From CAJCIS01 sp965276755 (GTDB taxonomy: Bacteria; Pseudomonadota; Alphaproteobacteria; Acetobacterales; Acetobacteraceae): a stretch of 64,000 bases of DNA. Below, in pieces: positions 8,693-17,536 of the stretch (the first letter of the stretch is position 1; every line of letters starts with the position of its first letter). The position numbers and the translations under genes were made by a program. The notes under the pieces were generated by a model. It did no database searches, was not told the origin of the DNA, and saw nothing but the letters and a program-made list of their open reading frames with translations. The stretch spans positions 1,426,001 to 1,490,000 of the forward strand of contig OZ255625.1 in NCBI GenBank assembly GCA_965276755.1, given 5' to 3'.

Positions 8693-9709
8693 ATGAAAGT
8701 CGCCATTGTCAGCGGGTCCTGGCCGCCCTCGCGTTGCGGTGTCGGCGATTACAGCGCCTGCCTGTCTGACGCTTTGCACGCGCGTGGCATGACCGTGTTA
8801 CGCGCACCCACGCAAGACGTGTGTCCGCCTGCATGGCGTGCGCCTGCAATCCTCAAACGCCTGGAAGCGGATGGCGTAGATCTGGTGCATATCCAATATC
8901 CCACGATGGGCTATGGGCGCTCGCTTTTTCCGTCCGCGCTGGCGCTGGCAAGCCGTTTGCCGATCGTGGTCACTCTGCACGAATTCAGCATCTTTCGCTT
9001 CTACCGCCTGCCATGGTTCATGCCATTTGCCGCGTGCGCCGACACGGTGATCCTGACCAGCGCCGCCGAGCAGGCGGCATTTCGCAGGCGCCTGCCAATG
9101 GCGCGGGCCAGGAGCGTGGTTGTGCCGATCGGAACCAATATCGGCCGCGGACGCGCCAGTGTGCGTGATCCGCGCGCGCTATGCCATTTCGGGCTTCTGC
9201 TACCTGGCAAGAATATTGAAGCCTTTCTGGATCTGGCCGAACTCTTGCGCAATGGCGGACAGGCCTGGCGGCTCCACCTGATCGGCGCAATTCCACAGGA
9301 GCACCAGGCCTATGGCGAGCAGATCGTAAAGCGCGCGCGCGCGCTCGGCATGGCGGTGCACCTCGGCTTGCCCGAAGCAGATGTCGCCGATCTTCTGAGC
9401 AGCATGAGTGCGGCGTATCTGCCATTTCCGGGCGGTGCCACCGAGCGTCGAGGGTCTTTGCTGGCTGCTTTGGCCAATGGCGTGCGGGTTTTAGCGCCCG
9501 TAGGCAAGCTGACCGCCGAATGGCTGGCGACCCGGATCATCGATACGCAATCCGCGCAGGATGCCGCGCGGCTTCTTGGCATGAAGCTCCCATGTTCCAA
9601 ACCTGATAAAACAGGCCCGGAGACGTTCGGCTGGGAGACCATTGCTGAAAGCCATGTTGGAATCTACGAACGCGCAATGCGCAAGAAGCGGGACGGGCAC
9701 CATGGCTGA
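8693..9709 (+). CDS. GT4-type glycosyltransferase
   Basis: 338 residues with the GT-B layout. The N-terminus is VAIVSGSWPPSRCGVGDYS with the usual G-V-G-D-Y loop, followed by LVHIQYPT, VVTLHEFS and a C-terminal donor domain starting LCHFGLLLPGKNI. The classical E-x7-E motif is degenerate (PFPGGATERRGSLLAALANG), so activity or donor may be unusual. The protein is expected to work at the inner face of the membrane in repeat-unit assembly. It overlaps the polymerase-like gene by 8 bases. Confidence 0.82.
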   Translation: MKVAIVSGSWPPSRCGVGDYSACLSDALHARGMTVLRAPTQDVCPPAWRAPAILKRLEADGVDLVHIQYPTMGYGRSLFPSALALASRLPIVVTLHEFSIFRFYRLPWFMPFAACADTVILTSAAEQAAFRRRLPMARARSVVVPIGTNIGRGRASVRDPRALCHFGLLLPGKNIEAFLDLAELLRNGGQAWRLHLIGAIPQEHQAYGEQIVKRARALGMAVHLGLPEADVADLLSSMSAAYLPFPGGATERRGSLLAALANGVRVLAPVGKLTAEWLATRIIDTQSAQDAARLLGMKLPCSKPDKTGPETFGWETIAESHVGIYERAMRKKRDGHHG

Positions 9710-11006
9710 GGCCCCGCTTCGCGCCCATGGAGCGCCAGGGTTGTGCGCCGTTGCGGCATTGCTCGTTGTGGCAGCGACGCTGTTCAACACGATCCTCTGT
9801 TTTGGCAAAACGGCAGGTGCACCGATCGGCCTGGCGATCATTCAGGCAACTGAACTCGCCATCATCGGCTGCGCGCTTGTGATGACGCTGCAAATTGCCG
9901 CGCGCACGCTGCTGCCAGCAACGGTCCTGATCGGGCTCAATATCGTCGCGCTGGCGCTGATCGGCGGAGGCATGGACTTCAAAATCGGCATCGATCTCAT
10001 GGTCATCGCCGTCTTTGCGCAACTCGGCGCAGCCTATGCCACGCCCGCCAACGCCAATCGCCTGCTCTGGATGCTCGCTGCGCTGACCTTCGCCTTTGGA
10101 TTATACGAGATGTTCGCGCTGAGCAGCTTTGAACATTATTTCCGCATCTATGACTACTATGTCGGCAAAGGTGCGCTCGAAGCCGAACATGCTGGCGACA
10201 CCGGCACCACGCTTGCCGAGAACGGCGTGCGGCCGGAGGATCAAGGGCGCCAGCTCGCCGCCGGCCTGCTCGGCCTGCATCGAGTGGGCTCGGTGTTCCT
10301 CGAGCCGGTCTCTGCCGGCAATTTTGCGGTGATCTGCATCGTCTGGGTTTTCGCGCGGCGGGACTGGTCCTTGTCGGGCCTTGGACTTGCAGCAACAGGA
10401 ATAGGCATCGGTGTGCTGGCGGATGCGCGCTTTTCGATCATGTGCGGGGGCGCCATCGCGTTGCTACTGGTCACACCTCTATGGCGCGCGCGCCTGGCCA
10501 TGGCGCTGATGCCGCTCGCCATGGTGGCAATGCTCTATGTCCTGGGCGCCGTCTCCTCCCACGAGGTCGATAACAGCGTCATCGGGCGCCTGACAGGATC
10601 AGGACAATTGCTGATGTCATGGAGCTTCTGGCAGTGGTTTGGTGTGGCCTCGCCACGCTGGATATCGATGGATACCGGCTATTCGTATGTGATCGGCAAT
10701 TTGGGCATCTGCGCGGCCGTTCTCTCATGGGTGGCGTGCTGCCTTCATGCGCCGCGATCAGGCGCGGCGGGGCGCTTCTTTGCCGGGGCCGCATTTTACG
10801 TATCGCTGTCTCTGTGCATCAGTGCCTCGGCACTTTCCATCAAGACCGGTGCAGTCTTGTGGTTCCTGCTGGGTGCGTTACTGGCCGAAAATGATCAGTT
10901 TTCAGCGCGCATCACCGTCCACAACGTCATGTCCCAGGCGTTTCGCATGCCCGCAAGAAGAAGCATGCAAAGGGTGACGGCTAGCGCAGTGACGCCCCAC
11001 GCCTGA
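9702..11006 (+). CDS. Exopolysaccharide polymerase-like integral membrane protein (Wzy/GumE type)
   Basis: 434 residues with about ten hydrophobic helices and a large hydrophilic loop near residues 130-200 (FEHYFRIYDYYVGKG...GVRPEDQGRQLA). That is the usual form of Wzy/GumE-type polymerases, whose sequences are poorly conserved. Start ATG 9702 overlaps the upstream glycosyltransferase by 8 bases. The last 35 or so residues after LLGALLAEN are basic and unlike a membrane segment. They are read from the antisense of the convergent gene at 10895, giving a 112-base overlap of the two genes. It would polymerise lipid-linked repeat units on the periplasmic face. The call rests on topology and context. 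Confidence 0.7.
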   Translation: MAEAPLRAHGAPGLCAVAALLVVAATLFNTILCFGKTAGAPIGLAIIQATELAIIGCALVMTLQIAARTLLPATVLIGLNIVALALIGGGMDFKIGIDLMVIAVFAQLGAAYATPANANRLLWMLAALTFAFGLYEMFALSSFEHYFRIYDYYVGKGALEAEHAGDTGTTLAENGVRPEDQGRQLAAGLLGLHRVGSVFLEPVSAGNFAVICIVWVFARRDWSLSGLGLAATGIGIGVLADARFSIMCGGAIALLLVTPLWRARLAMALMPLAMVAMLYVLGAVSSHEVDNSVIGRLTGSGQLLMSWSFWQWFGVASPRWISMDTGYSYVIGNLGICAAVLSWVACCLHAPRSGAAGRFFAGAAFYVSLSLCISASALSIKTGAVLWFLLGALLAENDQFSARITVHNVMSQAFRMPARRSMQRVTASAVTPHA

Positions 11007-11422
11007 CGGGTGAAAAGGACGACGCCCGCGCCTGCAACGGCCAAATAGATAAGCGCGGGAACGACGGTGTACCAAAGCCGGTCTTCCCAATCGATCTTCG
11101 CCATGAAGTCGCCTTGCACGAATTTGCGCCAGACGATCAGGGCGTAGGCAAAGCCCAGTATGCCTTCGCCGCCGACCAGTGCGCCCGCGCTGGCCCAGTT
11201 TGGCACGGGTGCCATCGTAATCAGGCAGCCGGCCAGCACGCTGCTGAAGTGAACGACCGTAGGCGAGAGAAAAACCCGGAGCGCGTTGTCCTTGTCGCGC
11301 GAGTAAACGCTGGATCCGACCGAGGCGGCTACGAAAAGCAGCCCCACCAGCGTGGCGGAGGCTGTCCCCAACAGCTCGTAGAAGTTTTGCCACGGCTTTA
11401 GGGCCTCGGATAGGACTAGCAT
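10895..11422 (-). CDS. Conserved hypothetical membrane protein
   Basis: 175 residues with four to five hydrophobic helices. The opening WQNFYELLGTASATLVGLLF is a pattern I associate with small uncharacterised proteobacterial membrane proteins, and no enzymatic motif is visible. Its 3' end runs 112 bases into the convergent polymerase-like gene. It lies just upstream of a short palindromic repeat (11441). Function unknown. Confidence 0.65.
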   Translation of the reverse strand: MLVLSEALKPWQNFYELLGTASATLVGLLFVAASVGSSVYSRDKDNALRVFLSPTVVHFSSVLAGCLITMAPVPNWASAGALVGGEGILGFAYALIVWRKFVQGDFMAKIDWEDRLWYTVVPALIYLAVAGAGVVLFTRQAWGVTALAVTLCMLLLAGMRNAWDMTLWTVMRAEN

Positions 11423-11440
11423 TGGCGCATTTAGAAGAAC

Positions 11441-11476
11441 TGGAGGGGATGTGCCATCCCCCCCAGACCCCCGTCA
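11441..11476. repeat. Family A palindromic repeat, half copy
   Basis: One arm of the GC-rich family A repeat: a GGGGATGTGCCATCCCC stem followed by CCAGACCCCCGTC. It lies between the membrane-protein gene and the manC 3' end. Other copies of this family are at 13396, 17349, 42221, 47795, 49379, 51574, 55159 and 57871. Confidence 0.75.
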
Positions 11477-11485
11477 CGAGTTGGA

Positions 11486-12988
11486 TCAGGAGCGGCCGTA
11501 GGTATCTTCCAGCCGAACAATATCATCCTCGCCCAGGTAGCTGCCTGACTGGACCTCGATCAGCGTCAGCGGTATTCGCCCGGGATTTTCCAGGCGATGC
11601 ACAGAACCCAAGGGCAGGTAGATGCTTTCATTTTCGCGCACCATCAGCGTTTCGTTGTCACGCGTCACGTTTGCGGTGCCCGCCACGACCACCCAATGTT
11701 CCGCGCGGTGAAAATGCTTTTGCAGCGACAGCCTTTCGCCGGGTTTGACCACGATGCGCTTAACCTGAAAGCGATCGCCGGATGCGAGACTCTCGTAATG
11801 GCCCCACGGGCGATAGCATCGGCTATGCGTCGCCGCTTCCGGCCGGCCGGTGGCGCGCAGCCGCTCGACAATGCGTTTCACGTCCTGCGCGCGGTCACGA
11901 TGCATCGCCAGCACCGCATCCTGCGTGGTCACGACAACGACGTCTGACAGGCCGACAATGGCGGTCAGCATGCCGTCACTGCGCGCGTAGCAATTCTGCG
12001 CGGACTCCAAAAGCACGTCACCCACGGCCACGTTGCCATGCTCATCCTTCTGCCCAAGCTCCCATAGCGCGCGCCAACTGCCCACATCCGACCAGCCGAG
12101 ATCAGCAGGCACGACAGCCGCGCGATCGGTGCGCTCAGCCACGGCGTAATCCAGGCTGATGTTCGGCGTCGCGGCGAATGCGTCGGGCTCCAGACGAATA
12201 AAATCCAGATCACTTCGGCTCGCCTTGAGCGATTTACGCACGCCGTCCAGCACGGCTGGTGCGTGCGCCTCCATCTCCTCGATCAGCGTGGCCGCGGTGA
12301 AGACGAACATGCCGGAATTCCATAGATGCCTGCCCCCTTCCACCAGGCGCGCAGCGGTCGCGGCATCAGGTTTTTCCACGAAACGCTCGACACGGTATGC
12401 GCCGGCAATATCGTCCACCTGTTCGCCCTGCGCGATGTAGCCGTAGCCGGTTTCAGCGCGATCGGGCTTCATGCCGAAAGTGACGAACAAGCCGCGTGCA
12501 GCGGCCTGGCTGGCGATGGCCAAGGCCTCCTGCAGGCGATCAGGCCGGGTGATGGCCGAGTCCGCGGCCATCATCCACAGGATGGCGGCAGGGTCATGCT
12601 CGGCCACCAGAAGTGCCGCGGCGGCAATGGCCGGCGCGCTGTTGCGGCCCACCGGTTCCAGCACGATGCGTGCATCCCCGATTCCGGCCGCGCGCAATTG
12701 TTCGGCGATCAGGAAGCGATGTTCCTGGTTGCACACCACGATTGGCGGGGCGAAATCCGCACCCATTGCCCGGCTTGCGGTATCCTGCAAGAGCGACTGT
12801 CCGGAGATCAGGGGCCATAATTGCTTGGGAAAGCTCTCCCGCGAGACCGGCCATAGCCGTGTGCCCGAGCCGCCGGACAGGATCACAGGCACAATGCGCG
12901 GCTTGGCGGGCGTGCCGTCAGGCGCCGGTCCAATGAGCACGCCAGCTTCCAGAACGCCGGTCGACGGATCGTTGTGCCAATCATTCAT
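11486..12988 (-). CDS. manC: Mannose-1-phosphate guanylyltransferase / mannose-6-phosphate isomerase
   Basis: A 500-residue bifunctional type II PMI/GMP enzyme. The N-terminal nucleotidyltransferase domain has the pyrophosphorylase signature LSGGSGTRLWPVSRESFPKQ (about 37-56). The C-terminal cupin carries the isomerase part, with RPWGHYE and a Q-x-H-x-HR-x-EHW metal site (LQKHFHRAEHW). It makes GDP-mannose in the cytosol, the donor for mannosyl units in xanthan/acetan-type polymers. The ATG overlaps by 4 bases (ATGA) the end of the degraded ORF upstream, suggesting the two were once coupled in one operon. Family assignment is secure. Confidence 0.95.
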   Translation of the reverse strand: MNDWHNDPSTGVLEAGVLIGPAPDGTPAKPRIVPVILSGGSGTRLWPVSRESFPKQLWPLISGQSLLQDTASRAMGADFAPPIVVCNQEHRFLIAEQLRAAGIGDARIVLEPVGRNSAPAIAAAALLVAEHDPAAILWMMAADSAITRPDRLQEALAIASQAAARGLFVTFGMKPDRAETGYGYIAQGEQVDDIAGAYRVERFVEKPDAATAARLVEGGRHLWNSGMFVFTAATLIEEMEAHAPAVLDGVRKSLKASRSDLDFIRLEPDAFAATPNISLDYAVAERTDRAAVVPADLGWSDVGSWRALWELGQKDEHGNVAVGDVLLESAQNCYARSDGMLTAIVGLSDVVVVTTQDAVLAMHRDRAQDVKRIVERLRATGRPEAATHSRCYRPWGHYESLASGDRFQVKRIVVKPGERLSLQKHFHRAEHWVVVAGTANVTRDNETLMVRENESIYLPLGSVHRLENPGRIPLTLIEVQSGSYLGEDDIVRLEDTYGRS

Positions 12989-13400
12989 GGTGCGAATTCC
13001 TGCGTCGTGTTCAGGCGGAGGGTTGCGGCGTGGGGCGAGGCATGCGGAGCCGGACGGATGGCACGGGCAGGGTGCGCCTGCATTCGGTGGACTTCAGGGA
13101 TGAGTGCAAGCGCTGCAATGAAGGATGTGTAAGCGAGGATCGTTGCGACGGCCAGACTGCCAAGACCAGGCAAGAGAAGGTTGCGAAAGCTCGTCACCAT
13201 AACGGCGTTCAGAACCACGGCCATGATGAAGGCATGAGCAAGGTCCAGAAATCCTGGCCGCGCAAGGGGCCTTGAGGCGGTGACCAAGTGGGCAAGGTAC
13301 GATCTGCGAAGGCATAGCCGGCCGCCACGCCCAGCGGTCCCCGATGCAGGCCCACGACAAAGGCGCCCACGAAGGGAAAGGCGGTTGTGGGTGAGGCCGG
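12985..13400 (-). pseudogene. Frameshifted C-terminal remnant of a membrane protein, possibly Wzx/GumJ flippase
   Basis: Two minus-strand frames read in succession look protein-like. The first (about 13400-13240) gives FPFVGAFVVG, GPLGVAAGYAFAD and GPLRGQDFW. After a stop, a shifted frame (about 13250-13060) gives LDLAHAFIMAVVLN and AVATILAYTSFIAALALIPE. Together they resemble the last two or three helices of a polysaccharide flippase. The 5' part is missing and the homology stops at family A repeat 13396. The end keeps an ATGA overlap with manC. This is inferred from pattern only; a small intact membrane protein using just the second frame is the alternative. Confidence 0.4.
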
Positions 13401-13465
13401 GGAGATGTGCCATCCCCCCGGACCCCCGTCTTTAGTTAGGACAAGGTCTAAATGAATGACGGGGG
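13396..13465. repeat. Family A palindromic repeat, half copy
   Basis: GGGGAGATGTGCCATCCCC stem, then GGACCCCCGTC, a TTTAGTTAGGACAAGG loop and a GACGGGGG return. It lies between the priming transferase 3' end and the degraded flippase-like remnant, and may mark the breakpoint that removed the 5' part of that gene. Confidence 0.75.
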
Positions 13466-13481
13466 CTCGCCCTCGCGGCGT

Positions 13482-14945
13482 TCAGCACGCGCGGCGGCTT
13501 AGCACTTCGCGTGTTGCAGTCAGGAACATGATCTTAAGGTCAAGAAGGACCGAACACTTTTCGATATAGAACAGGTCCAGGCGCACACGCCGGCGCAATT
13601 GGTCAGGCGTGCAGAGCGCGCCACGCGATCCATTGATCTGCGCCCAACCGGTGATCCCGGGCAACACACGGTGCCGCAGCGGGTAATAGGGAGAGGCATG
13701 TTCAAGCAGCAGGCCATCCACGTTCGTGCCGGGCGCGTGCGGCCGCGGACCAACAAGGGACATCTCACCGCGGATGACATTGAGCAATTGCGGCAGCTCG
13801 TCGATACTGAAGCGCCGAATGATGCGGCCGACACGCGTGATCCTAGGATCACCATACGTCGTCTGGCGGACGGCCAATTGATCGCTCATATGGGTGTGCA
13901 TCGAGCGAAACTTGAACATCTGAAAAAGCACGTTGTTGTAGCCGACCCGCGGCTGGCGAAAGAATATCGGCCCTGCAGAGTCGAGCCGGATGGCCAGCGC
14001 CGCCAGCGCCAGAAGCGGGCTGAGCAGAGCCAGCAACACCAGCCCACCCACGCGATCAATGAGCGTCTTGAACAGCATATCGCCATCAGTCATCGCACGA
14101 CGCTGCAGCGGAATGACGGCAAATCCCGTCAGCGGATGCTCACGCGGCAGCAATGGGCAAAGTGCCATGTCATCATGCATGAAAATGTCGGCAACGGAGG
14201 CCCGCAACAAGGTGAAGGCGTGCCGCCGGCGTTCGGCCAGCGCCTCCGGATAGCAAAGGACGATGGCATCGACGCGGCGGCGCTTGGCGTGCGAGAGCAG
14301 ACGGCCAAGTTCGGGCGCCTGGCTGTCAAAGCCGCCCAGGGCACCATCATATTGACCTACGACCGACAGAAATGGCCCGCGTCGACTGGACCGGCGGCTT
14401 AGCCAATCATCGCAGCCGGGCCCGACCACGGCGACACGATAGGCAAGTTGACCGCTCCGTGCGGCCGCGCGGCAGATCCGCGCCCATATCGATCGCGAGA
14501 CGAAGATATAGAGCAGGCCAGCCAATAGCGCGAGCGCCGCATTGCCGGCCAGAGGCCGCCACGATGCACCGCCGGCAGAAAGCGCCAACACGTCAACGCC
14601 AATGCCGACGAACAGGGGAGGCAGTGCCGCGATTATCGCAGCCGAGGGGCGGAGCATACGGGCAAGATCATAGAGCTGCACTTGGCTCGCCCAGACCGTC
14701 ATTGCTACCAGGCTGGCCAGAACGCGCAGGGACAAACCCTGCGTGACAGCGATGTTGCCGTGACGACCCACGGCCACCGCCAACGCCCACAGGATCGCAC
14801 CGATCGCCACGAAATCTACGAACTGAATGGCAAACCGCACGACACTGTGCGCCATCAACGCAGGTCTGCCCGCCCCTCGCTGTACATTGGCATGATCGGC
14901 AGCAGGCGTAGCTAGCTGGATCGGCGGAACGGCAAGCGTGGACAT
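13482..14945 (-). CDS. Undecaprenyl-phosphate sugar-1-phosphate transferase (GumD/WcaJ type)
   Basis: 487 residues from ATG 14945; an upstream extension to 15059 is possible but unsupported. Four to five N-terminal helices and a central nucleotide-binding-like region precede the catalytic PglC-type domain: FRQPRVGYNNVLFQMFKFRSM, then IDELPQLLNVIRGEMSLVGPRP, then LPGITGWAQINGSRG. This membrane enzyme starts repeat-unit synthesis by moving glucose-1-P (or a related sugar-P) from UDP-sugar onto undecaprenyl phosphate. It defines the pathway as lipid-linked, Wzx/Wzy-dependent. Family assignment is strong; glucose as the first sugar is inferred from the xanthan/acetan analogy. Confidence 0.93.
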   Translation of the reverse strand: MSTLAVPPIQLATPAADHANVQRGAGRPALMAHSVVRFAIQFVDFVAIGAILWALAVAVGRHGNIAVTQGLSLRVLASLVAMTVWASQVQLYDLARMLRPSAAIIAALPPLFVGIGVDVLALSAGGASWRPLAGNAALALLAGLLYIFVSRSIWARICRAAARSGQLAYRVAVVGPGCDDWLSRRSSRRGPFLSVVGQYDGALGGFDSQAPELGRLLSHAKRRRVDAIVLCYPEALAERRRHAFTLLRASVADIFMHDDMALCPLLPREHPLTGFAVIPLQRRAMTDGDMLFKTLIDRVGGLVLLALLSPLLALAALAIRLDSAGPIFFRQPRVGYNNVLFQMFKFRSMHTHMSDQLAVRQTTYGDPRITRVGRIIRRFSIDELPQLLNVIRGEMSLVGPRPHAPGTNVDGLLLEHASPYYPLRHRVLPGITGWAQINGSRGALCTPDQLRRRVRLDLFYIEKCSVLLDLKIMFLTATREVLSRRAC

Positions 14946-15108
14946 GCGACGGCACCTTTGCAGCTGACCTGCAGACCACCTGATATGGCTAGTAATAACG
15001 CTGTTTTCGCGGTTTGTTAAAACACTTTTTGCGGCGCACCATAGCAGCGTTACCAACACGTTACGCGTGATCGCAGGCTAGGTGACGCGGCCCGGGCTGC
15101 CGCTGTCG

Positions 15109-16473
15109 TCAAAAGCCCAGGTGTACGGACCATTGGATAAGATTTGACTCAAAGCTGCGGTTGTTTACCTGCAAGCTATTCAGCCCAGAGTTGCTAAACC
15201 CTGGCTGAAAGCCGCTGCCTTGAGCAAATTGGTAATCCAGGTTCAGCCGCACGCGTCGGTTCAGGAGATACGTCGCGCCCGCGCCGGTGGTGAGTGAGTT
15301 CCGGTTGCCGCCAGAATCTTGACCGCCTTGTGTCGCCTGATAATCGACATTGCCGTTCAGAATAATGTTGCGATACAACTCATGGTATAAGACTACCTTG
15401 CCTTCACTATAAGCGAGGTTGTTTGTAACGTCGTAACTCGCGTCACTCAGGTGGCGGACGGCCGCAGCATTCAGCGTCGTCAGCAATGTCGGCCGCCACG
15501 TGACGGAAACTTCGACGGCGGGCGTTTGCCGTGTCGGATGTGCGCCGCCTGACGAATCGCGCGTCTCATATCCCGCCAGCACGTCATAGTGGAATGCGGC
15601 CTGGGTATCGTAATCCAGCCCGGCGAGAAACAAGTCATCGGTGTAGTGGCTGCCTGGCGCCCCAGCGCCACGATGCAGGTAGAAGGCGCCCGTCTCCTGC
15701 ACAGCCGCGACGATATTGTGGCCGGGCGAAAGCTCGTATGCCGCCGTAACGCCACCCAGAACCTGATTGTTGTCCTGCACGCTGTCATCGACGTAAGCCG
15801 CACCGCTTCCCGAGTGTCCAAAGCTGTAGGTTGTGAAATTGACCGCAGGCGTCAGCGTCAACCTGTTGAACCGTGCGACATAGGCGGCGCGGACATCATC
15901 GCTGCTGTAAGGGATGGGCGCGCTGAACCCGCGGCTCAGTACGTCGGTCGGACCAAGGTCGGTGCTGACGTGCCCCCCACTGACATCAAGGCTGTCCCGC
16001 CCAATGTCCAGCCGGCCGCCTGCAAAGGCGCTGTAGGAGGTCTGATCGGCAATCGGCACCCCTGGATAGCGCAGATCATCGACGTTGACCGATGCGCCGA
16101 TGCTGTCCCGCGACCAGTCGGAGTTGACTGCTACCGAGCCCGCGCTGCCGATCACCGCACTAGGGCGTGCGTTGGCGAGCCCGAGCGGATTGTCGTTGTA
16201 ACCGAACGTTTCGTCAATTCCCGGCCTGATTGTAAAGCTGCCAAGGCGCACGCCTGTGCTGGTGTAATCCGGCCCCCCGTTCTGCAGCACGGCGAGTGTT
16301 GGGTCGAGCTGATAGCCGGGCACTGACTGCGGAAGATAGCGCATGAGCAATTGGCCCCGCGCGCCATGCTGCGGCAATGCCGCAACGACCAGGAGCAGCA
16401 CCGCGCGCACGCTATGCCACAAGATGGCGAAGCGGCGGTGCCTCGCCTCCTGCAAGTTCGTGATCACGGCCAT
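15109..16473 (-). CDS. Outer-membrane beta-barrel protein of the exopolysaccharide locus
   Basis: About 454 residues from ATG 16473 (the frame is open to 16536). A hydrophobic signal with an Ala-rich end near residues 20-40 is followed by a long run of alternating hydrophobic/polar strands rich in Tyr, Asn, Asp and Ser. The protein ends in a terminal Phe (WSVHLGF), the classical BamA recognition end of outer-membrane barrels. Proteins of this type (BBP2_2-like) occur in GumB/GumC-type loci and may form or assist the outer-membrane export channel. It is divergent from the Wza-type lipoprotein gene with a gap of only about 50 bases, so both probably share a promoter region. Confidence 0.8.
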   Translation of the reverse strand: MAVITNLQEARHRRFAILWHSVRAVLLLVVAALPQHGARGQLLMRYLPQSVPGYQLDPTLAVLQNGGPDYTSTGVRLGSFTIRPGIDETFGYNDNPLGLANARPSAVIGSAGSVAVNSDWSRDSIGASVNVDDLRYPGVPIADQTSYSAFAGGRLDIGRDSLDVSGGHVSTDLGPTDVLSRGFSAPIPYSSDDVRAAYVARFNRLTLTPAVNFTTYSFGHSGSGAAYVDDSVQDNNQVLGGVTAAYELSPGHNIVAAVQETGAFYLHRGAGAPGSHYTDDLFLAGLDYDTQAAFHYDVLAGYETRDSSGGAHPTRQTPAVEVSVTWRPTLLTTLNAAAVRHLSDASYDVTNNLAYSEGKVVLYHELYRNIILNGNVDYQATQGGQDSGGNRNSLTTGAGATYLLNRRVRLNLDYQFAQGSGFQPGFSNSGLNSLQVNNRSFESNLIQWSVHLGF

Positions 16474-16524
16474 ACCGAGCGAACTATTTGGCACGGGGCA
16501 AGTTTTGCTTGCCTGGCACAATAA

Positions 16525-17103
16525 GTGGCGAGGCAAGACGTGGCACGATCATGGCCAATCCTGATGGCCGGCGCATTGGCCGTTATTGTGGCAGGCTGCT
16601 CGCCAGGCAGCGATTTGCCGCCACTGCCGCAAAATCACCTTCAGGCCTATACGCTGGGCACCGGCGATCAGCTCCGCGTCATTACCTATGGAGAGGAGCA
16701 GCTCACCGGCGATTTCGTCGTCAATGATGGCGGAAACATAGAGGTTCCGCTGCTTGGAACCGTGAAGGCTGCCGGCCTGACAGTGACGCAATTGCAGGCT
16801 GAAATGACCGATGCACTCACGTCACGCCAGTTGCTCAAGACGCCGAGCGTTGCCGTGGAAGTCAGCCAATATCGCCCGATATTCGTGCTTGGTGAGGTCT
16901 CCCGCCCCGGTTCATATGCCTACCAGCCGGACATGACGGTGCTGACCGCCGTTGCACTCGCCGGCGGTTTTACCTACCGCGCGGTCAAGGACACGCAATC
17001 GGTGACACGTGCGGCGAGCGATCATGCGGCCGAAAATCGTGCATCCCCGCAAAGCATGTTGCGGCCGGGCGATGTGGTCAACGTCTTTGAACGGCATTTC
17101 TAG
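16525..17103 (+). CDS. Polysaccharide export outer-membrane lipoprotein (Wza/GumB type)
   Basis: 192 residues. A lipobox-like signal (ALAVIVAGC) is followed by a Poly_export domain (YTLGTGDQLRVITYGEEQLTG, about 42-62; DGGNIEVPLLGTVKAAG) and one SLBB-like segment (VLGEVSRPGSYAY). Members form the periplasm-to-outer-membrane channel for the finished polymer and dock onto the GumC-like kinase. At this length it matches the short GumB group rather than full Wza. It starts at GTG 16525, with in-frame GTG 16540 and ATG 16564 as alternatives. Confidence 0.9.
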   Translation: MARQDVARSWPILMAGALAVIVAGCSPGSDLPPLPQNHLQAYTLGTGDQLRVITYGEEQLTGDFVVNDGGNIEVPLLGTVKAAGLTVTQLQAEMTDALTSRQLLKTPSVAVEVSQYRPIFVLGEVSRPGSYAYQPDMTVLTAVALAGGFTYRAVKDTQSVTRAASDHAAENRASPQSMLRPGDVVNVFERHF

Positions 17104-17108
17104 CGCCC

Positions 17109-17339
17109 ATGCGAATATACGCGCTCACAGCCACAATCATGCTATTGCCGCTTTCGCTTGCGCTGGCAGCATCGGGATTACAAATCATTGGCGCATGCAA
17201 AGCCGATCGTGCGCGTTACTGCGCTACCGCTACGGGTGTGTCCGCGGCCACGGCCTGCTTGGCACAGCATCATGTCAGTTTGGCGCTTGGTTGCAGGCGC
17301 GCGTTGGCAGCGGCGCGACAGGCACGCGTTCAGCCTTGA
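17109..17339 (+). CDS. Small secreted cysteine-rich protein
   Basis: 76 residues with a clear signal peptide (MRIYALTATIMLLPLSLALA). The mature part has four cysteines in a C-x5-6-YC-x12-CL-x9-C arrangement, resembling one Cys-rich GLG1-type repeat (CKADRARYC...ACLAQHHVSLALGC). The gene begins 5 bases after the export lipoprotein, so it is likely the last gene of that operon. Two disulfides in the periplasm would be expected. Its role is unknown. Confidence 0.6.
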   Translation: MRIYALTATIMLLPLSLALAASGLQIIGACKADRARYCATATGVSAATACLAQHHVSLALGCRRALAAARQARVQP

Positions 17340-17348
17340 GAGAAGGTA

Positions 17349-17536
17349 ATACCAACTGGCGTTGAAATCGACACACGATCAAGGAGAAAAAGGCTGGGGG
17401 AGATGTGCCATCCCCCCCCAGACCCCCCGTCTTTAGTTAGGACAAGGCCCTGAATGAATGGCGTGGGGTCTGGGGGGGATGGCACATCTCCCCCAGCCTT
17501 ACTCTGAGAACCAATCTCTCCGCTGACTAATATAAA
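17349..17536. repeat. Family A palindromic element, full copy with outer arms
   Basis: A near-perfect inverted repeat of about 107 bases (17392-17498). The left arm is GGCTGGGGGAGATGTGCC plus CCAGACCCCCCGTC, and the right arm is the reverse, ending CATCTCCCCCAGCC, around a loop with TTAGTTAGGACAAGG. Weaker outer arms extend to about 17349 (ATACCAACTGG) and 17536, matching the outer arms of the copy at 55159. It separates the end of the exopolysaccharide operon from the convergent flavin reductase gene. Confidence 0.85.

Noticed and set aside
7620..8696. 358-codon plus-strand ORF opposite the DxD glycosyltransferase
   Set aside because: The minus strand carries the SD..RY...AWIDTD glycosyltransferase motif; the plus frame has none.
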